Origin: Alphaproteobacteria bacterium
Lineage (GTDB): Bacteria; Pseudomonadota; Alphaproteobacteria; Rickettsiales; JABCZZ01
Direction: 5' to 3'
Length of the DNA stretch: 64,000 nt
NCBI GenBank assembly: GCA_013289445.1
Contig: JABCZZ010000002.1
Coordinates: 1-64,000 of the forward strand
Shown piece by piece: positions 1 through 8,375 of the stretch. Positions within the stretch are counted from its first letter, which is position 1, and the number at the start of each line of letters is the position of its first letter. Under the pieces are notes generated by a model. The model was not told the DNA's origin and did not search any database. It saw only the letters and a list, made by a program, of their open reading frames with translations. The position numbers and the translations under genes were made by a program.

Positions 1-1
1 T

Positions 2-181
2 ATCATTGACCCGACCAAAGTGGTGCGTAATGCGCTGCAGAACGCTGCCTCGGTCGCGGGCCTCATGATCACCACCGAAGCTATCATCACCGACAAGCCG
101 GAAGACAACAAGCCGGCTGCTGGCGGCCATGGCGGCGGCGGTATGGGCGGAATGGGCGGCATGGGCGACATGGACTTCTAG
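2..181 (+). CDS. groEL: Chaperonin GroEL, C-terminal end (partial)
   Basis: Only the last 59 codons are present; the gene enters from the left edge in frame 2. The visible part matches the end of the GroEL equatorial domain ([20 protein letters not shown]) followed by the typical flexible Gly-Gly-Met tail that closes the chaperonin cavity and ends in MDF. GroEL forms the cytoplasmic 14-mer that folds proteins with GroES. groES and any upstream heat-shock control lie outside the window. Two hairpins follow the stop codon. Confidence 0.97.
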   Translation: MIDPTKVVRNALQNAASVAGLMITTEAIITDKPEDNKPAAGGHGGGGMGGMGGMGDMDF

Positions 182-255
182 GAAGTCCTGTTAGATTGCT
201 CCCGCTACGGTCTTCTGACCTCCGCGATGAGCCTAACAGCTCCACTGACTAAAGG

Positions 256-276
256 GTGCGGTCTTCCTGACCGCAC
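256..276 (+). other. Hairpin downstream of groEL
   Basis: Perfect 8-bp inverted repeat GTGCGGTC / GACCGCAC with a 5-base loop, lying between the groEL stop and the stronger terminator at 294-323. It has no T-tract of its own, so it may protect the 3' end of the mRNA or act as an accessory terminator. Confidence 0.5.
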
Positions 277-293
277 TACTTTCAGACAAAACG

Positions 294-323
294 AAAAGGC
301 CGGTCGAAAGACCGGCCTTTTTT
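294..323 (+). terminator. Rho-independent terminator of groEL, probably bidirectional
   Basis: GGCCGGTC, GAAA tetraloop, GACCGGCC, followed by six T. The stem is preceded by AAAA, so the reverse strand also has a short T-run. It sits directly against the stop codon of the converging gene at 325-876 and could end both transcripts. Confidence 0.93.
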
Positions 324-324
324 A

Positions 325-876
325 TTAGAAAATCTTGCGGAATTCGTCGCAAGCAAAATCCCACAATTGCGTGAGACCATTCCACATGATGAGAATAATA
401 TTTTTGAGCCAGTCGGGCAGTGCATCGCTTAAATGCATTTGCTCATAGCGCATGTCGCGCAGCACACCCTCCATCTGCTGTTCCATCACAGTGATGCCGT
501 TGCCAATGGGAACATTGGCGATGTTGAGGTTATTGGCCCCGGCATTTTTGAGCGCAGAAAAAATGAGCGGCGGCAGAGGATTTGCCGCACTGCCATAACC
601 CAATGAACGGGCGCTGTTGAGGTAATCATTGTAAAACGACTGCATGGAGGACGGATCAACATTCCACTGCGTGCTGTTGGGGAACTGGATATTGAACTGG
701 CTTGTTCCCGGGTATTGATTAAACAGGCCTTGTAAATCCGGCCAGCTGATGCTGTTACTGGGCCAGGCGATGGATTGTGGCATACTGTTAAACGCAGCCT
801 GTGATTGCGCCGGCATGCCAGCGACAGCCATCACAAACAAGATTGCCAATATAACTATTTGTTTTTTAAATAACAT
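325..876 (-). CDS. Secreted hypothetical protein, 183 aa
   Basis: I do not recognise a family. The first ~27 residues form a Sec signal peptide: MLFKKQ, a hydrophobic core, and a likely cleavage after QSQAA. The mature part is rich in Asn, Gln, Ser and aromatic residues (repeated PSNSISWP- and FPNSTQW-like stretches) and then turns helical. A hydrophobic, Trp-rich end (about residues 158-175, WLKNIILIMWNGLTQLW) could be amphipathic or membrane-associated. It is transcribed alone, divergently from the gene at 1047, and converges on groEL. Export is well supported; the function is unknown. Confidence 0.72.
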   Translation of the reverse strand: MLFKKQIVILAILFVMAVAGMPAQSQAAFNSMPQSIAWPSNSISWPDLQGLFNQYPGTSQFNIQFPNSTQWNVDPSSMQSFYNDYLNSARSLGYGSAANPLPPLIFSALKNAGANNLNIANVPIGNGITVMEQQMEGVLRDMRYEQMHLSDALPDWLKNIILIMWNGLTQLWDFACDEFRKIF

Positions 877-1046
877 TTGCCTAACTTCCGGTGTTTGGCA
901 TCAAAGGCAGTATAGCGCAAAAACCGCGTTATTAAACGCAAAATTATATGACAATTTGGGTAAGTGTAACAAAACCTTAACTTCTCCACTGGTAAAATAT
1001 GGTAGTATCAGAACAGTTGGGCGTAAAGGCTTGAAAGCGTTTTAAT

Positions 1047-2603
1047 ATGCCGAAAATAGAAGAGTTACAGGAACTACAGCCCGTACTCCGCCAGGCGCAG
1101 ACGTTACATCGCGGCGTCTATTACGGCACCAATCTCGACATGTACGATCAGGTGCGCCGCTGCGGCGAAATCGCACTCGAGCAGACCGGGGATATCGAAC
1201 TGGCCAAACTGGCACTCCTGCATAAATCGCAGGACATCCGCAGAATCAAAGATGGCAAGGCGCTTCCGCTTGCGACCATTGAGCGTGATTACGGCAGCGA
1301 GATGGCGACTCTGGTTAAAGCCCTGAGTTTAGAACCGCTCGAACCCCGCGATAACAAGCAGGCGCTATTTGCCGCCAAACTTGCCTGGGCAAAAAACCTT
1401 CCGCCCAAGGCGCAGCAGGCATTGATGATCGAAAAGATCGTCAATTTCGAAACCTCCCTTACCCACCCGCGCTCTGACTGGGCAGAACTGCAGCATGCCG
1501 ACTATATCCGCACGCGCATGCCCATCATTGAAGCCTGCAAGAATGCAAGCCCGGCGCTATACAGCCTCGCCTGCAAATTACGTGACGAGGGCTTAAGCAA
1601 GTTCGGCCCTGCTGCTGCCAGCGACCCTTTGGCAATGGCGGCGAGCGGCGAAAAAAGCTGGGGTGATAAATATAAAAAGTTTGCCTTCAACAAAGTGACC
1701 TATGTCGGCATCAACTATTTCGTCAATGCCATAGGCTCGGCCGCTCTCACCTACGCTACCGATACCAAATTCAGGGACAACTTTTTAAAACTCTCAGAAA
1801 CGCTGGCGAATAAATTTGCCACCCATCCCCACGGTGTCGAGAAATTAAGCGGCGGCATATTCCGCGGCATCCGCGGTTTCTTCCTCACGCTCGTCGGCAC
1901 CTTGCTTGTGCCTATTATCAAAGGGCTCGAAGATCACCGCAAAAGCATCGAATTCCGATTCGGCCATATGCTCGATGTGATTCAGGAAGGCCTGGGCCGC
2001 GGTAATGACGCCACACGTCAGAACATGCAGGAGTATGATAAAATCAGACTTGAGATGAAATCGCACGGCAGCGTGCAGTTCACCGAGGAAGAAAAACACA
2101 GAATATGGGAAAAGCATAAACTGGAAATTACCGATCGCAGCAAGTCATTTGCCTTCAGGGAACGCAAGCTGCCCTGGACAAAAGTATTGCTTGCACGCCT
2201 GGTGGGATGGACAGCGGCCAATGCCACGGCATTTGGCCTTGGACTCACCGACAATAATAATAATCCCATGCTCAGGTATAAATACCATGAGGAAAAACTT
2301 GCGCCAAAAATAGGTTCGGTGCTCAGTAAAATCCCCGGATTCAAAAAGGTATTTTCGGATACCAATCTGTTCGGGAAACTGCTCCTTCAAGACGCCATCA
2401 TGACGGTCTCCTCTTCGACGACCCATGCGATCGTCCAGGGCAAACTGCATAATGCCAAGCATGCGGATGACGACGAAGAGTTGACGAGCGCCCCTTCGAA
2501 ATCCGACGCTCATAAGAAAATCCTCGCCGATGGACCTCGGGACTTCCGTGCACGTACGGAAAAAACTGCTGCCGAAGCCTCGGCGAACACGGCAAGTTTG
2601 TAA
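1047..2603 (+). CDS. Hypothetical protein with a degenerate RelA/SpoT-like HD domain, 518 aa
   Basis: Residues ~30-140 look like the helical HD hydrolase domain of RelA/SpoT proteins (VRRCGEIALEQTGDIELAKLALLHKSQDI, then MIEKIVNFETSL where LADRLHNMRT is expected). The His-Asp pair is H59-K60 and the first metal His is replaced by Arg, so hydrolysis is unlikely. No synthetase domain follows. The rest (~220-480) holds hydrophobic helices (VGINYFVNAIGSAALTY, GFFLTLVGTLLVPII) and a charged tail. The next gene repeats this C-terminal layout and the HxKxLAxGP motif. The start is the first ATG; there is no good ribosome binding site. The HD assignment is inference from pattern. Confidence 0.65.
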   Translation: MPKIEELQELQPVLRQAQTLHRGVYYGTNLDMYDQVRRCGEIALEQTGDIELAKLALLHKSQDIRRIKDGKALPLATIERDYGSEMATLVKALSLEPLEPRDNKQALFAAKLAWAKNLPPKAQQALMIEKIVNFETSLTHPRSDWAELQHADYIRTRMPIIEACKNASPALYSLACKLRDEGLSKFGPAAASDPLAMAASGEKSWGDKYKKFAFNKVTYVGINYFVNAIGSAALTYATDTKFRDNFLKLSETLANKFATHPHGVEKLSGGIFRGIRGFFLTLVGTLLVPIIKGLEDHRKSIEFRFGHMLDVIQEGLGRGNDATRQNMQEYDKIRLEMKSHGSVQFTEEEKHRIWEKHKLEITDRSKSFAFRERKLPWTKVLLARLVGWTAANATAFGLGLTDNNNNPMLRYKYHEEKLAPKIGSVLSKIPGFKKVFSDTNLFGKLLLQDAIMTVSSSTTHAIVQGKLHNAKHADDDEELTSAPSKSDAHKKILADGPRDFRARTEKTAAEASANTASL

Positions 2604-2612
2604 GATACGCAT

Positions 2613-3449
2613 ATGCAAAACGATACGCAGACAGAAGCATCGCCACAGACCGGGCCACAGACCGGGCCGCAGACCGGGCCGCAGGCAAAAAAACCGCTTA
2701 AGCAGTCCATACCTGTGCGCGTTACCCATTTTCTAGCCAATTTTATCGGCATCGGCTGGGTGCTTAACGCCGTCGTGTCGGTGGAAGTGTTTGGATTTCT
2801 CAAGAATAAGACCCCGCTTATCCATAATGCCAGCAAAGGCATGGAAAAAGTGATCGCAGCTGCGCTTAAACTGGTAAAATACCGCAAGCGCCCCACCACC
2901 GACGCCAGCACCATCAACGCTGCCAAGGACCTGGTGGAAATAAGCGCGCTGGGCATCGGCGGTTTCCTCGTGCTGCCGCTGCAGAAAATATATGCCGCGC
3001 ACCGCGTGCAGATCACTGGCTGGGTGGACGGACTGTTTGGCAAGAAAAACAAACCCTCGGAGGAACCTGAGGAAAGCGTGGAAAGCATGAGCCATTGGTT
3101 CGCAGGCAAGGTGCTGGCCTTCTCTGCAGCGGTGGGTTTCTATGTGGGTCTCAAATATCTTGCCAAAGGCAGCTATGAAAAACTGAACAGAGTGGTGCTA
3201 AGTGGCCTTAAGAAATTCATGCCTGAACGCATGATGCCTACCGGCGAAAAGACTGAGCATTATGTGGCCGAGCAAATCGCCACCATTACCAGCGTTTCCA
3301 CGCTCGCCGTCGCTAAAACCGCGCTCGATAAAATGTTTCCGCCCGTGAGAGAAAAGAAAGCCCATGAAAAGCTTCTTGCCGAAGGCCCTAAGAGCCTTAT
3401 AGACCACGCTCAGGCGCAAAGCGCCGACTCCGGCATGGCGCTCTCCTGA
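2613..3449 (+). CDS. Hypothetical membrane-associated protein, paralogue of the C-terminal part of the preceding gene
   Basis: 278 aa, starting 9 bases after the upstream stop, so very likely cotranscribed. The N-terminus has a tandem GPQT repeat (residues ~11-24) coded by a 12-bp DNA repeat. Then come hydrophobic helices (IGIGWVLNAVVSVEVFGF, LGIGGFLVLPLQKIYAAHR, VLAFSAAVGFYVGLKY) in the same order and spacing as in the 518-aa neighbour. Both proteins end in a charged tail with HxKxLAxGP. The two look like products of an old tandem duplication, this copy lacking the HD-like N-terminus. Function unknown. Confidence 0.65.
   Translation: MQNDTQTEASPQTGPQTGPQTGPQAKKPLKQSIPVRVTHFLANFIGIGWVLNAVVSVEVFGFLKNKTPLIHNASKGMEKVIAAALKLVKYRKRPTTDASTINAAKDLVEISALGIGGFLVLPLQKIYAAHRVQITGWVDGLFGKKNKPSEEPEESVESMSHWFAGKVLAFSAAVGFYVGLKYLAKGSYEKLNRVVLSGLKKFMPERMMPTGEKTEHYVAEQIATITSVSTLAVAKTALDKMFPPVREKKAHEKLLAEGPKSLIDHAQAQSADSGMALS
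2643..2684 (+). repeat. 12-bp tandem repeat coding for GPQT
   Basis: About three and a half copies of a 12-base unit (CCACAGACCGGG, twice exact, then with A to G at position 3) inside the start of the 278-aa gene. The unit is a multiple of three, so copy-number change would lengthen or shorten a Pro/Gln/Thr/Gly linker without breaking the frame. Confidence 0.8.
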
Positions 3450-3490
3450 GTGCTATAATTATTTGATAAGCGAGTGACTCTATAGTACCT

Positions 3491-5383
3491 ATGAAGGGAG
3501 TGCGCCTGAGAAAGTGCACGCCTGTGCAAAGGGTCAACCGGCTTATGAACGTCACCTGGTCTAAACCATCCCTGTCACGAGACTTCACGCTGCTTGCCGC
3601 GCTGATTGTGTTCGTGCTGTCGCTGGTGTCGCTCTGGGTTACGTATCAGACCTACCAGGACCATTCCGAACAGATTGTCCATCAGCTGGAGACCGAGGCC
3701 ACGCGTATCGACCGCGCCATGATTCTGGAAATCGAACATTCGTCCTATCTGCTCGAAGGCCTCGGCCGCCAGATATCCCATATGAACACCAACGATCTGG
3801 AAAGCATCGCGCTGCTGCTGCGCTCGTTTGATACCGCCGCTACCCAGCACCATGTCTTTTCCTGGATTGATGAAAATCAGAACAACGTGGTGAGCAGCAA
3901 CCGCGGCGTAAACCCCAAGCCGATTGACGTCTCGGATCGTGATTTCGTAAAGAAAGCCATCGCCGAACCGTGGAGGATTCAGATTGGGCGCCCCATTCAT
4001 GGCCGCGTATCCGATCTCTGGGCACTGCCCGTGGCGCTGGGCCTGACCGACACCACCGGCAAATATCTGGGCACCATCCTCATCAGCATGGATATCGACA
4101 CTATCAAGCACAACTTGCGCTCCGTGCTTAAAGAGCCCAGCCTCTCATTTGCGCTTTACAGTAAGACATTGCTGCCGCTTACCGAAGCCATCGAGGATGA
4201 AAATCTTAAGTCGCTTGAGAATTACAGCGAGAAGCTGCGCACAACGGATTTAGATAAACACCCGTCGGGCGTGCTTTCCACCGGCAGCGTCTTTGATGAA
4301 CGCTCGCTGTTCGTTTATTACGAAGTCTCCGCCGACTATCCCTATATCATTCTGCTAGGGTATGATGCGCAAACCAACACTACCACCGTGCGCGACCTGC
4401 TGGTGCCGCGTTTACTGCAGATACTGCTGATGGGTGTGTTTATGCTCGCCCTCCTCTGGGTGGTGCGGCTGCGCATCATCAAACCGGTATCGGATTTGGG
4501 CGAGGTAACCGGGGACATCCTGCGCGGAAAATCTTACCGGATGCCTCAAAGCAGCGGATCGGATGAAGTGGCCTCCCTGTCGCGTCAAATCAAGAAAATG
4601 AGCGACTATCTCGAAGAGATCCGGCGTGTCGGCGAAGAAAAAGAAAACAAAAACCTGATGCTGCGCAAAGGCAAAGAATCGGCCGAGCTCAGCAATAAGA
4701 TCAAAATCGAGTTTTTAAGCGCCATGAGCCATGAGCTGCGCACGCCGCTCAACACCATTGTCGGCTTTTCCGAGATCATGAAAAACCAGCTGTACGGCCC
4801 GCTGGAAAACACACAATACTGGCAATACACGCAGGACATCCACGAAGCCGCACAACATCTGCAGGCGCTAATCGACGACGTGCTGGCGCTTTCCAACGCC
4901 GAAGCCGGCCTGCTTGAATTGCAGGAAAAGCCGGTAGATGTGCGTTTTGTACTTAATAAATGCCTGCGCATGGTGACGGAACGCGTAGCGGAGCAAAAAT
5001 TGCATATCGAGCTCAAGCTGCCTGAAGCTTTGCCCCGCCTGCTGGTGGATGAATTGCGCCTTAAGCAGATCATCGTCAATCTGATTCTCAATGCTGTAAC
5101 CCATAGCCCGGAAGAGGGACATATCATCGTTGCGGTAACGCTTGAGAAAGATAAAAACGGCGAAACCTTCTGTATTTCTTTCATCGATTTTGGCTCCAAG
5201 GCAGGGCCGGTGGTGATCAAGGGAGATAAAAATAAGGGGCGCAAGATCGATCTGAGCAATCTTGGCATTCCCCTGACCAAAGCACTGGTGGCCATGCACC
5301 AGGCAACGCTCGATATCAGCAGCCCTTCGGGTAAACCCACCGTGGTGACGGTGCGCTTCCCGCAGGAAAGAATCGTCTACTAG
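3491..5383 (+). CDS. Membrane sensor histidine kinase (Cache-type sensor, HAMP, HisKA, ATPase)
   Basis: 630 aa. One transmembrane helix at ~33-54, an extracytoplasmic sensor region to ~300 resembling double-Cache domains, and a second helix at ~300-325 followed by HAMP. The H-box FLSAMSHELRTPLN places the phospho-accepting His at 414. The N-box region (QIIVNLILNAVTHSPEE) is good, but the G1 box is DFGSKAG instead of DxGxG and the G2 box is weak (LGIPLTKALV), so ATP binding may be altered. No response regulator is next to it. ATG 3491 has no clear ribosome binding site; ATG 3545 is an alternative start. Its stop abuts the stop of parC. Confidence 0.9.
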   Translation: MKGVRLRKCTPVQRVNRLMNVTWSKPSLSRDFTLLAALIVFVLSLVSLWVTYQTYQDHSEQIVHQLETEATRIDRAMILEIEHSSYLLEGLGRQISHMNTNDLESIALLLRSFDTAATQHHVFSWIDENQNNVVSSNRGVNPKPIDVSDRDFVKKAIAEPWRIQIGRPIHGRVSDLWALPVALGLTDTTGKYLGTILISMDIDTIKHNLRSVLKEPSLSFALYSKTLLPLTEAIEDENLKSLENYSEKLRTTDLDKHPSGVLSTGSVFDERSLFVYYEVSADYPYIILLGYDAQTNTTTVRDLLVPRLLQILLMGVFMLALLWVVRLRIIKPVSDLGEVTGDILRGKSYRMPQSSGSDEVASLSRQIKKMSDYLEEIRRVGEEKENKNLMLRKGKESAELSNKIKIEFLSAMSHELRTPLNTIVGFSEIMKNQLYGPLENTQYWQYTQDIHEAAQHLQALIDDVLALSNAEAGLLELQEKPVDVRFVLNKCLRMVTERVAEQKLHIELKLPEALPRLLVDELRLKQIIVNLILNAVTHSPEEGHIIVAVTLEKDKNGETFCISFIDFGSKAGPVVIKGDKNKGRKIDLSNLGIPLTKALVAMHQATLDISSPSGKPTVVTVRFPQERIVY

Positions 5384-7621
5384 CTATTCAAATGTGTTGG
5401 AGCGCGGAAAGCCTTGCGGCGGCAGTTTGCCGGCGGTGCCGCGATGCCCCAGCCAATCCATGATGCCGGTTTCCGTGCGTACGCGATCGCCGGACTTCCA
5501 GGTGAGCCCTTCGGATTTCTTGAATACTTTGACGTCGGAAAGGCCGCCGCCTTTGTATTTCTGAAGCGAGACGCCCTGACCGCGTTTCATCTCGGGAATT
5601 TCATTAAGCGGGAATACCAGCAGTTTGCGGTTCTCGCCCACTACTGCCACATGATCGCCTGCAACCGGACGCGACGCCACCGCCACGCCCTTGTCGGTGT
5701 TCATCACCTGTTTGCCGTTCTTGGTCTGCGCCAGCACATCGTCGGTAGGCACGATAAAGCCTTTGCCCGATTTACTCGCCAGCAGCAGCTTCTCACCCGG
5801 CTTGTAGACATGCAGATCGACGATATCGTGATCATTTTCAAGATCGATAAACAGACGGATGGGATCGCCCTGCCCTTTGCCACGCGGAATCTTATCGCAG
5901 CCGACGGTAAAGAAACGCCCGTCACTGGCGAACACCAGCAATTTGTCGGTGGTCTGTACCTTGAGGCAGAAACGCTCTTCGTCGCCTTCTTTGTATTTGA
6001 TATCCCCCAGATCGTCGTCATGCCCCTTGATAGCCCTTATCCAGCCCATCTTGGAACAAAGCACGGTGACCGGTTCCTTCTCGATGAACGCTTCGATTGA
6101 AATGACATCCGACGCCGCCGGCGCATCAGCATAGGTGGTGCGGCGCTTGCCAAGCGGCGTGCCTTCGCCGAAGGCTTTCTTGATCTCTTTGAGCTCGCCT
6201 GAAATGACTTTCCAGCGCTTCTCTTCAGATTTCAGGGTTTCCTTGAGATCTTTCTGCTCGGCCTTAAGTGTGTCGTGCTCACGCTTGATTTCAATTTCTT
6301 CAAGCTTGCGCAGACTGCGCAGGCGCATGTTCAAAATGGCCTCGGCCTGTACCTCGGTCAGATCCCATTTCTTCATCATCTTGGGCTTGGGTTCGTCCTC
6401 AGTGCGGATGAGCTTGATGACCGCATCGAGATTGAGATAGGCAATCAGGAAGCCGCCCAGCACTTCCAGGCGGTGGGCAATTTTGTCGAGGCGGAATTTC
6501 ACCCGGCGCAGCAACACTTCATGACGGTGATCAAGAAATGCCTGCAACACTTCACGCAGGTTCATCACCTGCGGCACGCCCTTGGCGGTCAGCACGTTCA
6601 TGTTCAGGCCGAAGCGCGTCTGCAGCTCGGTGGCGCGGAACATCGACTCCATGAGTATTTCCGGATCGACCTGGCGGTTCTTGGGCTCAAGGATGATGCG
6701 CATATCCTCCGTCGATTCGTCACGGATATTGCCTAGCAGCGGCAGCTTCTTGTTGCGATAGAGATCGGCAATTTTTTCGATCAGCCGCGATTTAGGCACC
6801 TGATAAGGAATCTCGGTGATGACGATCTGGTAGAGACCATGCGACAACGGCTCCTTGTGCCAGCGTGCGCGCACGCGGAACGTGCCGCGGCCAGTTTCAT
6901 AGGCTTGCAGAATGCTGGCTTGCGGCTCAACAACGATGCCTCCGGTCGGAAAATCCGGGCCTTTGACAAAGCTGGTCAGTTTTTCCACCGACGCCTTGGG
7001 ATGGGCAATGAGATACCCAAGCGCATCGCACAATTCGCCGACATTGTGCGGCGGAATGGAGGTCGCCATGCCGACCGCAATACCTTCAGAGCCGTTGGCC
7101 AGAAGATTGGGAAAGCTTGAGGGAAGCACGAGCGGTTCGTGATCTTCGCCGTCATAGGTCGGGCGGAAATCAACCGTGTCCTGATCGATGCCTTCGAGCA
7201 ACGTCACGGCCACAGGCGTCAGGCGCGCTTCGGTGTATCGCATGGCGGCAGCGTTATCGCCGTCGATGCTGCCGAAATTGCCCTGGCCCTCGACCAGCGG
7301 ATAGCGCACCGCAAAAGACTGCGCCAAACGCACCAGGGTATCGTAAACGGCGGTGTCGCCGTGAGGATGGTATTTACCGATAACGTCGCCCACCACGCGC
7401 GCGCATTTCTTGTAGCCCGCATGGGGGTCGAGCTTGAGCTGCAGCATGGCGTACAACAGGCGGCGATGCACGGGCTTAAGGCCGTCGCGCACGTCGGGCA
7501 GCGAACGCGCCATGATAGTGGAAAGCGCGTAGGCAAGGTAGCGCTCGGAGATCGCATCCTTAAAGGAGACGTCGGTGATAATCGGAGTATTATCCGCCTT
7601 TTTAGGTGGCAGTTTCGGCAA
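5384..7621 (-). CDS. parC: DNA topoisomerase IV subunit A
   Basis: 745 aa. ParC/GyrA breakage-reunion domain with the active-site pair R128-Y129 (AAMRYTEARLTP), a coiled-coil/tower region, and a shortened C-terminal beta-pinwheel. The length and the weak GyrA box fit alphaproteobacterial ParC rather than GyrA. With ParE it decatenates replicated chromosomes in the cytoplasm. Quinolone region: HPHGDTAVYD, with Thr90 at the usual Ser position and Asp94. The start overlaps the end of recO by 20 bases, so translation may be coupled. It is the last gene of the lepB-to-parC series. No terminator is visible at its end, where its stop abuts that of the kinase gene (TAGCTA). Confidence 0.95.
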   Translation of the reverse strand: MPKLPPKKADNTPIITDVSFKDAISERYLAYALSTIMARSLPDVRDGLKPVHRRLLYAMLQLKLDPHAGYKKCARVVGDVIGKYHPHGDTAVYDTLVRLAQSFAVRYPLVEGQGNFGSIDGDNAAAMRYTEARLTPVAVTLLEGIDQDTVDFRPTYDGEDHEPLVLPSSFPNLLANGSEGIAVGMATSIPPHNVGELCDALGYLIAHPKASVEKLTSFVKGPDFPTGGIVVEPQASILQAYETGRGTFRVRARWHKEPLSHGLYQIVITEIPYQVPKSRLIEKIADLYRNKKLPLLGNIRDESTEDMRIILEPKNRQVDPEILMESMFRATELQTRFGLNMNVLTAKGVPQVMNLREVLQAFLDHRHEVLLRRVKFRLDKIAHRLEVLGGFLIAYLNLDAVIKLIRTEDEPKPKMMKKWDLTEVQAEAILNMRLRSLRKLEEIEIKREHDTLKAEQKDLKETLKSEEKRWKVISGELKEIKKAFGEGTPLGKRRTTYADAPAASDVISIEAFIEKEPVTVLCSKMGWIRAIKGHDDDLGDIKYKEGDEERFCLKVQTTDKLLVFASDGRFFTVGCDKIPRGKGQGDPIRLFIDLENDHDIVDLHVYKPGEKLLLASKSGKGFIVPTDDVLAQTKNGKQVMNTDKGVAVASRPVAGDHVAVVGENRKLLVFPLNEIPEMKRGQGVSLQKYKGGGLSDVKVFKKSEGLTWKSGDRVRTETGIMDWLGHRGTAGKLPPQGFPRSNTFE

Positions 7622-8357
7622 GTGCGCGTTCCCCTACATCGAGCATTTTCACAAAGCGCTCGCGCACCGCAGGGACGCTAACCCCGCGCGGCACGAATAC
7701 GCGCTCCTGCAGGAAATAGCCGCAAAGCCGCACTCCGTCAAGGATTTGCGCAAGATCGACAAAAACCGACGAGGTGGCGGAAATGAGGAATTCGGGCAGA
7801 GCCAGCAGGCGGCTATGATACGGCTTGCCCGCATCGGCACTTACCGCGCGGCCGGATTTGGGCGATACATACGTTAGATCATGCGCTTGGCCGGTGGCGG
7901 CGCAACTGGCTAAATCCAGGCCAAAACCGGCATGTTCGAGCAGGGTATATTCAAGGAGGACATAGGCGGCGAGCCAGTCTTCGTCCGCCCTGAGCTTGTG
8001 GAGGAATGACTCCATGGCTTCAAATACCACCGGCTGCGGATCGCGCTCGGAGAGGATCTTCTCGGTCATCAGCGTGGCGGAAGTGAGCGCCGCGAGTTTG
8101 CGCCGGTCATCGAGCACATAGGGTGCAATCGAATGCATGAGCTCGCAAGAAACCGTGCCTAATTGTTCGGACATTCTTGCCTTCCAGCTTACGCTTACGG
8201 CATTGCCGGCCTGATAGAGCCCCTGTTTGCGGCGGCTGAAAGCGAACCTGTCGACACCCGCATGCATGCCGTGCTGTGGCGTCAGCAGGTGAACCACGGC
8301 AGCGCTTTCGCCCAGCCTGCGTGCCGATAATACGATTCCCTCATCGTTCCACTGCAT
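7602..8357 (-). CDS. recO: DNA repair protein RecO
   Basis: 251 aa, the usual length. The N-terminal OB-fold (MQWNDEGIVLSARRLGESAAVVHLLTPQHGMHAG) is typical of RecO, followed by the helical domain with LLEYTLLEHAGFGLDLASC. The four-Cys zinc site found in many RecO proteins is absent, as is common in Alphaproteobacteria. RecO works with RecR to load RecA on SSB-coated single-stranded DNA. It lies 18 bases after era in the conserved era-recO order. Confidence 0.93.
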   Translation of the reverse strand: MQWNDEGIVLSARRLGESAAVVHLLTPQHGMHAGVDRFAFSRRKQGLYQAGNAVSVSWKARMSEQLGTVSCELMHSIAPYVLDDRRKLAALTSATLMTEKILSERDPQPVVFEAMESFLHKLRADEDWLAAYVLLEYTLLEHAGFGLDLASCAATGQAHDLTYVSPKSGRAVSADAGKPYHSRLLALPEFLISATSSVFVDLAQILDGVRLCGYFLQERVFVPRGVSVPAVRERFVKMLDVGERALAETAT

Positions 8358-8375
8358 CGTGATGCCTGTGTCTTC

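Noticed and set aside
749..1045. Plus-strand 98-codon frame before the 518-aa gene
   Set aside because: Overlaps the signal-peptide end of the minus-strand secreted protein gene, and has no family match or ribosome binding site.
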